Assembly (NCBI GenBank): GCA_031257015.1
Contig: JAIRPK010000032.1
Coordinates: forward strand, 33,019 to 97,018
Reading direction: 5' to 3'
Source: Tannerellaceae bacterium
GTDB taxonomy: Bacteria; Bacteroidota; Bacteroidia; Bacteroidales; Tannerellaceae
Length of the DNA stretch: 64,000 nt
In this document: piece after piece, positions 56,929-64,000 of the stretch
How the letters are laid out: each line of letters begins with the position of its first letter
Numbering within the stretch: position 1 is the first letter of the stretch
Notes under the pieces: model-generated
What the model was told of the DNA's origin: nothing
Databases searched by the model: none
Seen by the model: the letters and a program-made list of their open reading frames with translations, nothing else
Position numbers and translations under genes: made by a program

Positions 56929-57987
56929 TTAGTAAAGCATAATATTTTTAATCCTTTCAAGACTGCGTTCATCCTGGAGGAGTTCTTCAGTAATATATCT
57001 GGCAAGAGATCCCTTTTCTCTCTTTATCTTCTTGTAAGCAATATCAAGAAAGGTTTCGTTGGCCGATACGGCAATACTCAAAGCTTCCTGCATATCAAGA
57101 CTCATTTGTCCGGCGAGAGCGTGATAAGGTTCAGGATTAAACAATTCGTTTACTTCGGAATAATCACTGAATATCATCTTTTCCGGAACATTCAACGCTG
57201 AAAGAATCAAGGCTGAAAGATACCCGGCACAATCTTTCCCCTGCGCATCGGAAATTAATACAGGATAATTCTCTTCATCCGCAAAAAGAGCCAGGAGTTG
57301 CGAAAAGGCAGGCGCGTTATCAGTAAACTGAAGATACATATCCTGCATATAAAGAGACACATCACCCTTACGGAATTTACCGCTCAACACTTGCTTTACC
57401 ACATAATCAATAGAAGTCACCACTGGAACAGAAACAACCCTCGCAGAAGGAAACACAATCGGCGAAGCCGCCGCCTCTCCTTCCATACGCAGATCAACAA
57501 TCGTCTTTATTTTCAAGTTAGCCAGTCGCAACGAATCCTGCTCTCCAATATGACTAAGATCACCGGAGCGGAACACTTTTCCCCATTTCACAGTCTTGCG
57601 TTCACCGTTCATATATCCGCCCAAGTCACGCATGTTTAAAACATTGTCCATCATTATGGAGCGAGAAGCCACTATTTTTTGATAGGTTTTATTAAGCACC
57701 AGACGAAAATATTTACGAACAAAATTATCATGCGTCACGTATCTTAGAATACCGTCATCAATTCCGGCAAAACCTGCCGGCGAAGCCTTCACCACATTAG
57801 GATCATCCGAGACATACAATTGAACCGTTCCTTTCATCTTAGGGAGCACTTCCCATTTAATAATACAGTTTCCCGCAGAATCCTGACTGCAAATTGTTGT
57901 TATCTCCGGCTCATGTACATTACAAGCAAGCAGAAATAAGGAGCCTGCTGCAATCAACACTCCCTGCCTGTTAACGGTTTTGAGCAT
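56929..57987 (-). CDS. Tyrosine-phosphatase-family lipoprotein with a degenerate active site
   Basis: A 352-residue lipoprotein of the Y_phosphatase3 family; the start at 57987 puts the lipobox LLAC (Cys about 22) near the N-terminus. Family pattern: VLNMRDLGGYMNGERKTVKWGKVFRSGDLS, IKTIVDLRMEGE and SALNVPEKMIFSDYSEVN. The catalytic loop that should read HCxxGKDR is SDAQGKDC (Ser246, Asp247, Cys253). The nucleophile Cys, the His before it and the phosphate-binding Arg are all replaced. It is therefore probably inactive as a phosphatase and may bind phosphoinositides, phosphosugars or a partner. It overlaps the pfkB stop by 17 bp and is third in the SIS-PfkB operon. Confidence 0.8.
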   Translation of the reverse strand: MLKTVNRQGVLIAAGSLFLLACNVHEPEITTICSQDSAGNCIIKWEVLPKMKGTVQLYVSDDPNVVKASPAGFAGIDDGILRYVTHDNFVRKYFRLVLNKTYQKIVASRSIMMDNVLNMRDLGGYMNGERKTVKWGKVFRSGDLSHIGEQDSLRLANLKIKTIVDLRMEGEAAASPIVFPSARVVSVPVVTSIDYVVKQVLSGKFRKGDVSLYMQDMYLQFTDNAPAFSQLLALFADEENYPVLISDAQGKDCAGYLSALILSALNVPEKMIFSDYSEVNELFNPEPYHALAGQMSLDMQEALSIAVSANETFLDIAYKKIKREKGSLARYITEELLQDERSLERIKNIMLY

Positions 57988-58900
57988 AAGAAGAAGCAAA
58001 AGATTTAGATATATAGTTATCCGAACTCCGGCATGATTCAACAGCAAGCTCAATGCCACAACGAATGATGTCGCGCCAAGTCTCTTTCGTAAGCGAAGAC
58101 AGATTCTCCCTTCGCAAGCCATATTTCAATATCCCATATATAATTCCCGCATTAAAATTATCACCTGCCCCAATCGCGCTTACTGGTGAAACTTGCGGAA
58201 CAGGGAATTTTTCACAGCCCGATTCGGAAAAAAGCATAACCTCACCGGCTCCACGAGTAACAATCAAGTTAGGGCAATAGAACTTCACCCTGTCCTTATA
58301 CACCTTCTCCATATTATTATCTCCGAAAATATTAAAGAAATCCTCCTCCGAGCCACGGATAATGTCAGCATATTCAAAATTTTCCAGTATCGCCGCCCGA
58401 AGCCTTACCGCCTCATGAGCATGAGCGCTTCGGAAGTTCGGGTCATAATATAATATAGCCTTGCGCTCCTTCGCATACTCAAGGAACTCAATCGTCCGCT
58501 CCCTCAGAGCCGGATTTAGTGCATAATAGGATCCAAAAATAAGTATGTCGTCCTCCTCTATCCTCGGAAGAGGAGATTCAAGCCTCTGGTTGGGATAGTT
58601 CTTATAAAAAATATAATCGGCATTATTATTCTCGTCAAGGAAAGCGATTGAGACAGGACTTTTCCCGTCTGGAAAACAATCAACATAATCCTCAGGAATA
58701 TTATTCTCCCGCATAAAATCACGAATAATATCACCAACCCTGTCATTGCCCAGCTCGCTAATAAAAACAAGCGGCACGCCAAGACGCCCAAGTGAAACAA
58801 AACCATTAAAAACAGACCCTCCCGGAACAGCCCTATACGGCTGATTATCCTTAAACAAGATGTCCAATATAGTTTCTCCTATACCGATTACTTTTCTCAT
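57971..58900 (-). CDS. PfkB-family carbohydrate kinase
   Basis: A 309-residue ribokinase-fold sugar kinase. It starts with the family GETILDILF, then PGGSVFNGFVSLGRLGV and a C-terminal GAGDNFNAGIIYG, in which the catalytic base Asp of the GAGD motif is present. Substrates of such Bacteroidales kinases include fructose, tagatose and other pentoses or hexoses. It follows the SIS isomerase gene by 7 bp and overlaps the degenerate phosphatase gene. The operon order (isomerase, kinase) suggests handling of one sugar phosphate, but the sugar cannot be named. Confidence 0.85.
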   Translation of the reverse strand: MRKVIGIGETILDILFKDNQPYRAVPGGSVFNGFVSLGRLGVPLVFISELGNDRVGDIIRDFMRENNIPEDYVDCFPDGKSPVSIAFLDENNNADYIFYKNYPNQRLESPLPRIEEDDILIFGSYYALNPALRERTIEFLEYAKERKAILYYDPNFRSAHAHEAVRLRAAILENFEYADIIRGSEEDFFNIFGDNNMEKVYKDRVKFYCPNLIVTRGAGEVMLFSESGCEKFPVPQVSPVSAIGAGDNFNAGIIYGILKYGLRRENLSSLTKETWRDIIRCGIELAVESCRSSDNYISKSFASSYAQNR

Positions 58901-58907
58901 ATCATCA

Positions 58908-59528
58908 TTATTTATAATCTTTTATCTGATTTTCCCCCCTGCTCTTAGCTCCAAGATAACCGCCATGATGCCTCTTGGCATAATCGCTGCCAGTAAAAGC
59001 AATCCTTTTCATCGTCCCAACGACGAGTATATCGCCAATAACTGTCATCACCGTCGTCGAAGTTGTCGGCGTAAGCCCCAGAGTGCAAACCTCGTGAGGA
59101 TTCCCGGTAGGCAAACATACAGTTGCAGCCTTGGCAAGACTGCTCTGCGGATTGCCTGTAACAACAATAAACTCAATCTCCGGCACCAGGACCCTGGCAA
59201 GACCAACAAGTTCAATAAGCTCCCGCGTATGCCCCGAATTGGATATAAGCAGCACCAGATCATTTTCGCGTATAATTCCCAAATCTCCATGCTGCGCTTC
59301 ACTTGGATGAAGGAAAAAAGCCGGAGTTCCCGTTGAGCTAAACGTTGTAGCCACATTCATTGCTATCTGTCCCGCCTTGCCCATACCACTGGTTACAAGC
59401 TTGCCCTTTCTGCCATGCACATATTCGACAATCAAGTCAATTGCCCTGGCATATTCGCCTGATACGGGAATATTCCTTACAGCTTCAGCCTCCTGATGGA
59501 GTATTAGTTTGATTTCATCTATTGTCAT
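58908..59528 (-). CDS. SIS-domain sugar phosphate isomerase (KdsD-like)
   Basis: A 206-residue cytoplasmic SIS-domain protein without CBS domains. Motifs: LVTSGMGKAGQIAMNVATTFSSTGTPAFFLHPSEAQHGDLG, VLLISNSGHTRELIELV and FIVVTGNPQSSLAKAATVCL. The closest known class is arabinose-5-phosphate isomerase (KdsD/GutQ) and related phosphoheptose or hexose isomerases. It is the first gene of the operon with the PfkB kinase. A TATATTTG -7 element (59549-59556) lies 21 bp upstream. Confidence 0.82.
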   Translation of the reverse strand: MTIDEIKLILHQEAEAVRNIPVSGEYARAIDLIVEYVHGRKGKLVTSGMGKAGQIAMNVATTFSSTGTPAFFLHPSEAQHGDLGIIRENDLVLLISNSGHTRELIELVGLARVLVPEIEFIVVTGNPQSSLAKAATVCLPTGNPHEVCTLGLTPTTSTTVMTVIGDILVVGTMKRIAFTGSDYAKRHHGGYLGAKSRGENQIKDYK

Positions 59529-59548
59529 ACCTGATAATTTAATATCCG

Positions 59549-59556
59549 CAAATATA
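59549..59556 (-). promoter_or_regulatory. -7 promoter element of the SIS-PfkB operon
   Basis: TATATTTG on the minus strand, 21 bp upstream of the start codon. Confidence 0.5.
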
Positions 59557-59867
59557 TGGAAAAAAGGATTAGTGCTGTCGGAAGAATTACCACCATTAGC
59601 TTTAGCCTGTATATCAAAGAATAGCCATTCTCCTTCCTGAAGATTTTCGCCCCCATCCCTTCATTCCGGACACAGACAAAGCAGACAGGCATCTACCGGT
59701 ATAACTGCAGCCCTAACCGTTCCCAACCGTTTTATAATCATTAACTCTATCACAAATCAAAAAGCCAAAAGAGAATCACAAGTGAATCAGATAAACAAAT
59801 ACCCTACATCGTGCGAAGCGCTTTGAATATTAAAATAACCGAAGTTCAGTATAAACAAGTAAAATTT

Positions 59868-60310
59868 GATTCTCCGAGAATCAACGGTGACTCTCAGAGA
59901 GTATCGGGTGATTCTCCGAGAATCAACGGTGACTCTCGGAGAATATCGGGGTGATTCTCCGAGAATCAACGGCGACTCTCGGAGAATATCGGGGTGATTC
60001 TCCGAGAATCAACGGCGACTCTCGGAGAATATCCGGTGATTCTTCGAGAATCAACGGTGACTCTCAGAGAGTATCGGGTGATTCTCCGAGAATCAACGGT
60101 GACTCTCCGAGAATATCCGGTGATTCTTCGAGAATCAACGGTGACTCTCGGAGAGTATCGGGTGATTCTCCGAGAATCAACGGTGACTCTCCGAGAATAT
60201 CCGGTGATTCTTCGAGAATCAACGGTGACTCTCAGAGAATCAACGGTGACTCTCAGAGAGTATCTGGTGATTCTTCGAGAATCAACGGTGACACTCGGAG
60301 AATCACATTT
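59868..60310. repeat. Palindromic tandem array A9 (42-bp period of two 21-bp half-units)
   Basis: The largest array, about 440 bp. GATTCTCCGAGAATC and GACTCTCGGAGA half-units alternate, with GATTC starts at 59868, 59910, 59953, 59996, 60038, 60080, 60122, 60164, 60206 and 60269. Steps are 42, 43, 43, 42, 42, 42, 42, 42 and 63. The 43-bp steps come from an extra G in GGGGTGATTC, and the 63-bp step is one additional 21-bp half-unit. Arms and loops differ only by single bases. It lies between the SIS promoter and the terminator of the symporter gene; 59557-59867 shows no gene. Confidence 0.92.
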
Positions 60311-60405
60311 GATGTTCCAAACGTTTCACACGATATTCCGAAAGCCATGCCGGAAGAATAAATCCCAGTCATATAAGCCATCTGCCCCAATAGCTAAGCA
60401 TACAC

Positions 60406-60448
60406 ACAGAAAGGAGATTCCCCCTGAACCGGAGAATCTCCTTTCTGT
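60406..60448 (-). terminator. Terminator after the DAACS symporter gene
   Basis: A perfect 15-bp stem, ACAGAAAGGAGATTC (60406-60420) with GAATCTCCTTTCTGT (60434-60448). T-richness after the stem on the minus strand is modest. Confidence 0.65.
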
Positions 60449-60510
60449 ATAGTTTCCAGCTTTCAGTCCTCAGTTCATGACCAAAGCATCTACACTATAT
60501 TCACTAATCC

Positions 60511-61800
60511 CTAGACTTCCGCCCCTTTACCCTTATCAATCATGCAGGCAACAGTTGCATCCCCCGTCACGTTAACGGCCGTGCGCAACATATCCAAAGG
60601 CCTGTCAATACCAATAATAAGAGCAAGACCGGCAGCAGGTATTCCCACCGAGGTCAGCACCATGGCCAGTATAACATAACTCCCGCCCGGAATACCAGGC
60701 GTCCCGATCGAGGACAATATCGTCATAAGCAATATTGTCGCTATCTGCATCAAGCTAAGTTCAACGCCAAGCGCCTGTGCAATAAAGAAGACGGCAATTG
60801 TCTGATAGCATGAAGTCCCATCCATATTAATCGTCACCCCAACCGGAAGTACGAAAGTCGATACAGATTTAGACACTCCCAGCTTCTCCTCAATCGCCTT
60901 CATTGTCACGGGTAAAGTCACCGCGCTGCTGCTCGTCGTAAAAGCAAACAGCTGCACAGGATACAATGCTTTAAGAAAATCCTTCGCCTTCATTCGTGAA
61001 AAGAAATGGATTACCAGCGGATAGAACACATACATTATAATAAACATTGCAACCGTCACCGTAAGCGCATATAAGCCCAATGCCAAAAAGACGCTCCCAT
61101 CCCCCTCGAATCCTATAACCAGTTCGGCCATAAGCGCCGCCACTCCGTAAGGCGCAAGTGAAATAATGAAGCCAACCATTTTCATTATAATATCATTCAT
61201 TCCATCAAAGAAATCAAACACCGCCCTCGTCCGCTCATGCGGAATCATCAGCGCTGCAAAAGCAAAAAGAACGGCAAAGAAAATCACCTGCAACATCCGC
61301 GTATTATTCGTCGCCGCAAGAAATATATTATCCGGCACAATTTCATTCAAAAAATATAGCGGCCCATCTTTTTTAGCCGATTCGGCAGCCTGCGCCTTCT
61401 CCTCGATTGTATTTTCATACTTCAGCTGAAGCCTCGCCACTGTCTCCTTTTCAATATACTCTCCCGGTTTTACTCCCAGCCCCATGCCAATACCAAAAAG
61501 CACTGAAGCCGTAATAAACACAAGATAAAGCGCCATTGTCTTTCCCCCCAGACGGGAGAATCGACTAGCATCCTTCAATCCCGTTATCCCCTTAACCAGA
61601 GTAACAAAAATCAGCGGGACTGCAATCAACTGTAACATTCGAATAAACAGCTTTCCCCATGGTGCAATCCAATCCGTAACAAAAACCTCAACGCCAAGCC
61701 CCAGTGCCGCAAAACCGATTATGGTTCCCAGCAACATTCCCAGCAGGATACGAATATATAAAGGAATGGATTTAGATTTAGATTCTTTCTTTTGTAACAT
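60511..61800 (-). CDS. Dicarboxylate/amino acid:cation symporter (DAACS family)
   Basis: A 429-residue inner-membrane symporter of the glutamate/aspartate/C4-dicarboxylate family. Hallmarks: SSSAVTLPVT (hairpin loop 1 serines), the NMDGTSCYQ motif of TM7 that binds Na+ and substrate, SSIGTPGIPGG (hairpin 2), and the TM8 stretch IDRPLDMLRTAVNVTGDATVA with the substrate-binding Asp/Arg/Thr. A short charged insertion (EIEEKAQAAESAKKDG) sits in the loop after the third or fourth helix. Length and motifs are complete. The -7 element TAACTTTG at 61829-61836 faces the divergent mscS gene. Glutamate, aspartate or a dicarboxylate is likely; serine is also possible. Confidence 0.93.
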   Translation of the reverse strand: MLQKKESKSKSIPLYIRILLGMLLGTIIGFAALGLGVEVFVTDWIAPWGKLFIRMLQLIAVPLIFVTLVKGITGLKDASRFSRLGGKTMALYLVFITASVLFGIGMGLGVKPGEYIEKETVARLQLKYENTIEEKAQAAESAKKDGPLYFLNEIVPDNIFLAATNNTRMLQVIFFAVLFAFAALMIPHERTRAVFDFFDGMNDIIMKMVGFIISLAPYGVAALMAELVIGFEGDGSVFLALGLYALTVTVAMFIIMYVFYPLVIHFFSRMKAKDFLKALYPVQLFAFTTSSSAVTLPVTMKAIEEKLGVSKSVSTFVLPVGVTINMDGTSCYQTIAVFFIAQALGVELSLMQIATILLMTILSSIGTPGIPGGSYVILAMVLTSVGIPAAGLALIIGIDRPLDMLRTAVNVTGDATVACMIDKGKGAEV

Positions 61801-61828
61801 ATTAATAATATTTAGATTTGAAATGCGG

Positions 61829-61836
61829 CAAAGTTA
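61829..61836 (-). promoter_or_regulatory. -7 promoter element of the symporter gene
   Basis: TAACTTTG on the minus strand, 29 bp upstream of its start codon. It lies back to back with the mscS element in a 100-bp divergent region. Confidence 0.5.
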
Positions 61837-61848
61837 TCTGAATTTCCT

Positions 61849-61856
61849 TATTTTTG
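61849..61856 (+). promoter_or_regulatory. -7 promoter element of mscS
   Basis: TATTTTTG, 47 bp before the ATG at 61903. Confidence 0.5.
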
Positions 61857-61902
61857 CGACAATAAAACAAAAAGAAGTATTCATCCAACATTTAGTACGA
61901 TT

Positions 61903-62739
61903 ATGTTAGAACTTAACATTTCTTCCCTCGCTCAAGTAAACTCTCTGGCCGACAAAATGCTTGCCCAAGGCCTCCACTTCGGACTTATTATCTTCAAGGC
62001 TGCTGCCATTTTCATCGCCGGCCGATTAATCATAAAGCTAGTCGACAAACTAATGCGTCGCGTAATGGAAAGGCGCCACATCGACGCATCCATAAAGTCC
62101 TTCCTCATAAGCATGATCAACGTCATTCTCGTCATCCTTTTGATCATCTCCATTATAGGCGCCCTCGGCATTGAAACAACCTCCTTCGCCGCACTGCTTG
62201 CCTCAGCAGGAATAGCGATAGGCATGGCCTTAAGCGGGAACCTCTCCAACTTCGCCGGCGGATTGATAATACTCCTGTTCAAACCCTTCCGCGTCAACGA
62301 TTATATCATCGCCCAAGGCACGGAAGGAACCGTAAAAGAGATACAAATATTCCATACCGTTTTACGCACAGCCGACAACCGCCAGGTTTACATCCCCAAC
62401 GGTTCGTTAAGCAGCAGCGTCGTCACAAACAACAATGTCGACAAACGTCGGATAGAATGGATCTTCGGCGTAGAATACGGCACAAACTTTGAAACAGTCA
62501 AGGCCATCGTAGAAGAACTTTTCTCGTCTGATCCCCGCATCCTTGCCGATCCTGCCCCCTACGTCGGCATTCACGCCCTGGCAGACAGCAGTGTCAACAT
62601 CGTAGTACGTGCTTGGGCCAAAGCCTCCGACTACTGGGACGTTTATTTCAACTTTAACAGCATTATATACGACACATTCAACGCCAAAGGCGTCAACTTC
62701 CCATTCCCTCAACTCACCGTTCACAAAGCAAAAGACTGA
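61903..62739 (+). CDS. mscS: Small-conductance mechanosensitive channel
   Basis: A 278-residue MscS-family channel that releases solutes on hypo-osmotic shock. Three N-terminal transmembrane helices are followed by the pore helix TM3 with its Gly/Ala-rich pattern (ALLASAGIAIGMALSGNLSNFAGGLIILLFKPFRVND). The cytoplasmic beta domain follows (GTEGTVKEIQIFHTVLRTADNRQVYIPNGSLSSSVVTNN), then the C-terminal alpha-beta domain. It is monocistronic and divergent from the symporter gene. Length is close to that of E. coli MscS. A strong terminator follows. Confidence 0.95.
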   Translation: MLELNISSLAQVNSLADKMLAQGLHFGLIIFKAAAIFIAGRLIIKLVDKLMRRVMERRHIDASIKSFLISMINVILVILLIISIIGALGIETTSFAALLASAGIAIGMALSGNLSNFAGGLIILLFKPFRVNDYIIAQGTEGTVKEIQIFHTVLRTADNRQVYIPNGSLSSSVVTNNNVDKRRIEWIFGVEYGTNFETVKAIVEELFSSDPRILADPAPYVGIHALADSSVNIVVRAWAKASDYWDVYFNFNSIIYDTFNAKGVNFPFPQLTVHKAKD

Positions 62740-62854
62740 CTTTCTCTGCCAAGGCATCGTTAAAAATCCATTCAGCCTGCTGACAATCATGGGACAAAAA
62801 AGCTTTTTACGTAGATAAATTCCCTAAAAGATTCACGAATAAGAATAAACAATA

Positions 62855-62907
62855 AAAACTCCGGAAACATTCGTAAAATACAGATGAATGTTTCCGGAGT
62901 TTTTTTA
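62855..62907. terminator. Terminator between mscS and the decayed DUF5703 gene
   Basis: A roughly 18-bp stem: AAAACTCCGGAAACATTC with GAATGTTTCCGGAGTTTT, followed on the plus strand by a TTTTTTT run. The A-rich left side means it can also act on the minus strand. Confidence 0.9.
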
Positions 62908-63023
62908 GCCATTCGGCGAATCTTAATTGCTAAAGGGTTAAATAGAAAACAAGACGAACAAAAAAGCTAGAATTATAAGGATGCAAACGCGCTTTTCACT
63001 TTCCTTTCAAAAGATGCCTTTCC

Positions 63024-63500
63024 TTATTTATAATTAGCAGGAATTATAACATCCTTTTTCCTTGCCGCCGGCGTAACTGTCCAGGATATGAGTTTGCCTT
63101 TCCTTACGGTTCCTTCTATTACGGTGTTCCTCGGATTGATGCGTATTCTCACGCGCCCTGTTTTCAGTACATTCCCCAGGCGATCAAAAGCATCGGTCTT
63201 GCCAAGCAACAAATAAAGATCGCCATTGGCCACCGTATAAACATTCGCTCCCGGAGCGACATTGCCGATTGGCATGGACGAAGCTGCATCCTTGCCCGGC
63301 CAGTCCCAAACAACATTATATTTTGCAGGCGGTAAGGGAGTATCTTCCATATTTTGCGCCTGCGCCATCAGTCCGACGGCAAGAAAAAGAGTGATAAATA
63401 GATTTTTCGTTTGATTGAATTTAATTTTTTTGAGTTTCAAATATAAATGAAGAATCAGCGTAGCAACCATTTTTAGCAGCATGTATGCAACCAAAAGCAC
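63024..63500 (-). pseudogene. Remnant of a DUF5703-domain glycosidase-like gene
   Basis: The frame encodes a signal-peptide-like stretch (KNLFITLFLAVGLMAQAQ) and then the start of a DUF5703 domain: YNVVWDWPGKDAASSMPIGN, ANGDLYLLLGKTDAFD, LGNVLKTGRVRIRINP. DUF5703 proteins usually run 700-800 residues, but this one ends about 35 residues later with GKLISWTVTPAARKKDVIIPANYK, which resembles their C-terminal end. A large internal deletion is the simplest reading. A TATATTTG -7 element (63438-63445) would start the transcript near 63431, downstream of the only ATG starts. The expected KKIKF-like start carries CTC where ATG would be. I call it a pseudogene, although a small secreted protein cannot be ruled out. 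Confidence 0.5.
63438..63445 (-). promoter_or_regulatory. -7 element of the decayed DUF5703 gene
   Basis: TATATTTG on the minus strand inside the open frame. It suggests the original start codon was further downstream and has been lost. Confidence 0.4.
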
Positions 63501-63762
63501 AAAAGAATATATTCAGAAAAAATAATTCATGCGAAATATGAATAACCTTTTTTACATCCTCAATGCAGATGCTTGCAACAACATACTCCCACTTATTCAG
63601 ATACCCGTTTGAGTCAAACCGCTTTATTCCATTGTATCCCCCCCTTCCCGTTTTTTGTTCCGAAGATATTATGACCTTTCCCGGCAATATCAAGCTATGC
63701 TATGAACATACCGAAAGCCGAACACAAAGACGCAACGCATTAATTAAAATTCCGAAACCGTC

Positions 63763-64000
63763 GGCACCAAAGCCGGAATCGCCGGCACCGGTGCGGGAAC
63801 TGTCGGCACCGGTGCGGGAACTGTCAGCACCGGTGCGGAAACTGTCGGCACCGGTGCGGGAACTGTCGGCACCGGTGCGGGAACTGTCGGCACCGGTGCG
63901 GAAACTGTCGGCACCGGTGCGGAAACTGTCGGCACCGGTGCGGGAACTGTCGGCACCGGTGCGGAAACTGTCGGCACCGGTGCGGGAAACGTCGGCACCG
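63763..64000. repeat. Palindromic tandem array A10 (21-bp period, runs off the window)
   Basis: Twelve 21-bp units in exact register, starting 63763, 63784, 63805 through 63994, the last cut by the window edge. The core GCACCGGTGC is a perfect 10-bp palindrome, joined by GGGAACTGTCG or GGAAACTGTCG. This is the most GC-rich and most uniform of the arrays: after the first unit, only a few positions vary. A frame of PVPTVSA-type heptads is open through it because 21 is a multiple of three. Confidence 0.92.

Noticed and set aside
59951..60452. Two overlapping plus-strand frames across A9 (136 and 152 codons)
   Set aside because: Both are products of the 42-bp period. The 43-bp steps would disrupt a protein repeat.

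Overview
The window looks like a chromosomal segment of a Bacteroidales bacterium (Porphyromonadaceae/Tannerellaceae/Dysgonomonadaceae-like). Three things support this. Promoters carry the Bacteroidota -7 element TAnnTTTG, several with a TTTG/TTG -33 element 18-21 bp upstream, and almost no start has a Shine-Dalgarno sequence. The protein families are typical of the group: DUF3575/DUF3868, DUF6261, LVIVD lipoproteins, GH95, GH116, a carboxynorspermidine-synthase-like enzyme and an LptD-like assembly protein. Lipoproteins and secreted glycosidases are common. I saw no tRNA, rRNA, transposase, cas gene or phage module, so most of the coding content reads as core genome.

Layout. 1-4.2 kb: 5' part of korA, then a pdxS-pdxT-ilvC operon on the minus strand. 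4.4-8.9 kb: an AraC-type regulator, a metallophosphoesterase and a GH116 glycosidase. 9.5-13.6 kb: prfB with an intact programmed +1 frameshift, a DUF2961-like lipoprotein and an NhaC antiporter. 14.5-22.9 kb: a GHL10 lipoprotein, a DUF3575/DUF3868 pair, a lamin-tail protein, asd, an AlkZ/YcaQ-like DNA glycosylase and a DUF6261 protein. 23.5-27.2 kb: three tandem paralogous secreted proteins. 27.3-34 kb: a carboxynorspermidine synthase-recA-acyltransferase operon and guaA followed by a degenerate GH51-like lipoprotein. 35.2-38.9 kb: a surface-polysaccharide operon (deacetylase-like, wecB, glycosyltransferase). 38.9-39.4 kb: a candidate structured RNA. 39.5-46.9 kb: nitronate monooxygenase/FabK-like, M3 peptidase, SufT-like, lpxH, rubrerythrin, LVIVD lipoprotein and a beta-barrel protein. 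48-50.9 kb: LptD-like. 51-62.7 kb: two GH95 enzymes, a SIS isomerase/PfkB kinase/pseudophosphatase operon, a DAACS symporter and an MscS channel. 63.0-63.5 kb: a decayed DUF5703 gene.

The most unusual content is not a gene. Ten large intergenic regions (about 1.0, 9.0, 13.8, 22.9, 34.6, 42.8, 47.0, 53.7, 59.9 and 63.8 kb) each hold a tandem array of 7-16 short units. The ten unit sequences look unrelated, yet every period is 21-22 bp or about double that (41, 42 or 43 bp), and most units centre on a short palindrome. Palindrome centres therefore recur about every two helical turns. The arrays lie outside the genes, mostly between promoter elements or between a terminator and the next promoter, and recur every 4-12 kb. 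I regard them as one architectural class with locus-specific sequence. They could be protein-binding or topological elements, but no function can be proved from sequence alone.

Other points of note are two enzyme-like proteins without key catalytic residues (the GH51-like lipoprotein and a tyrosine phosphatase whose P-loop Cys and Arg are replaced), a shared inverted-repeat operator between asd and the lamin-tail gene, and a roughly 260-nt candidate noncoding RNA.
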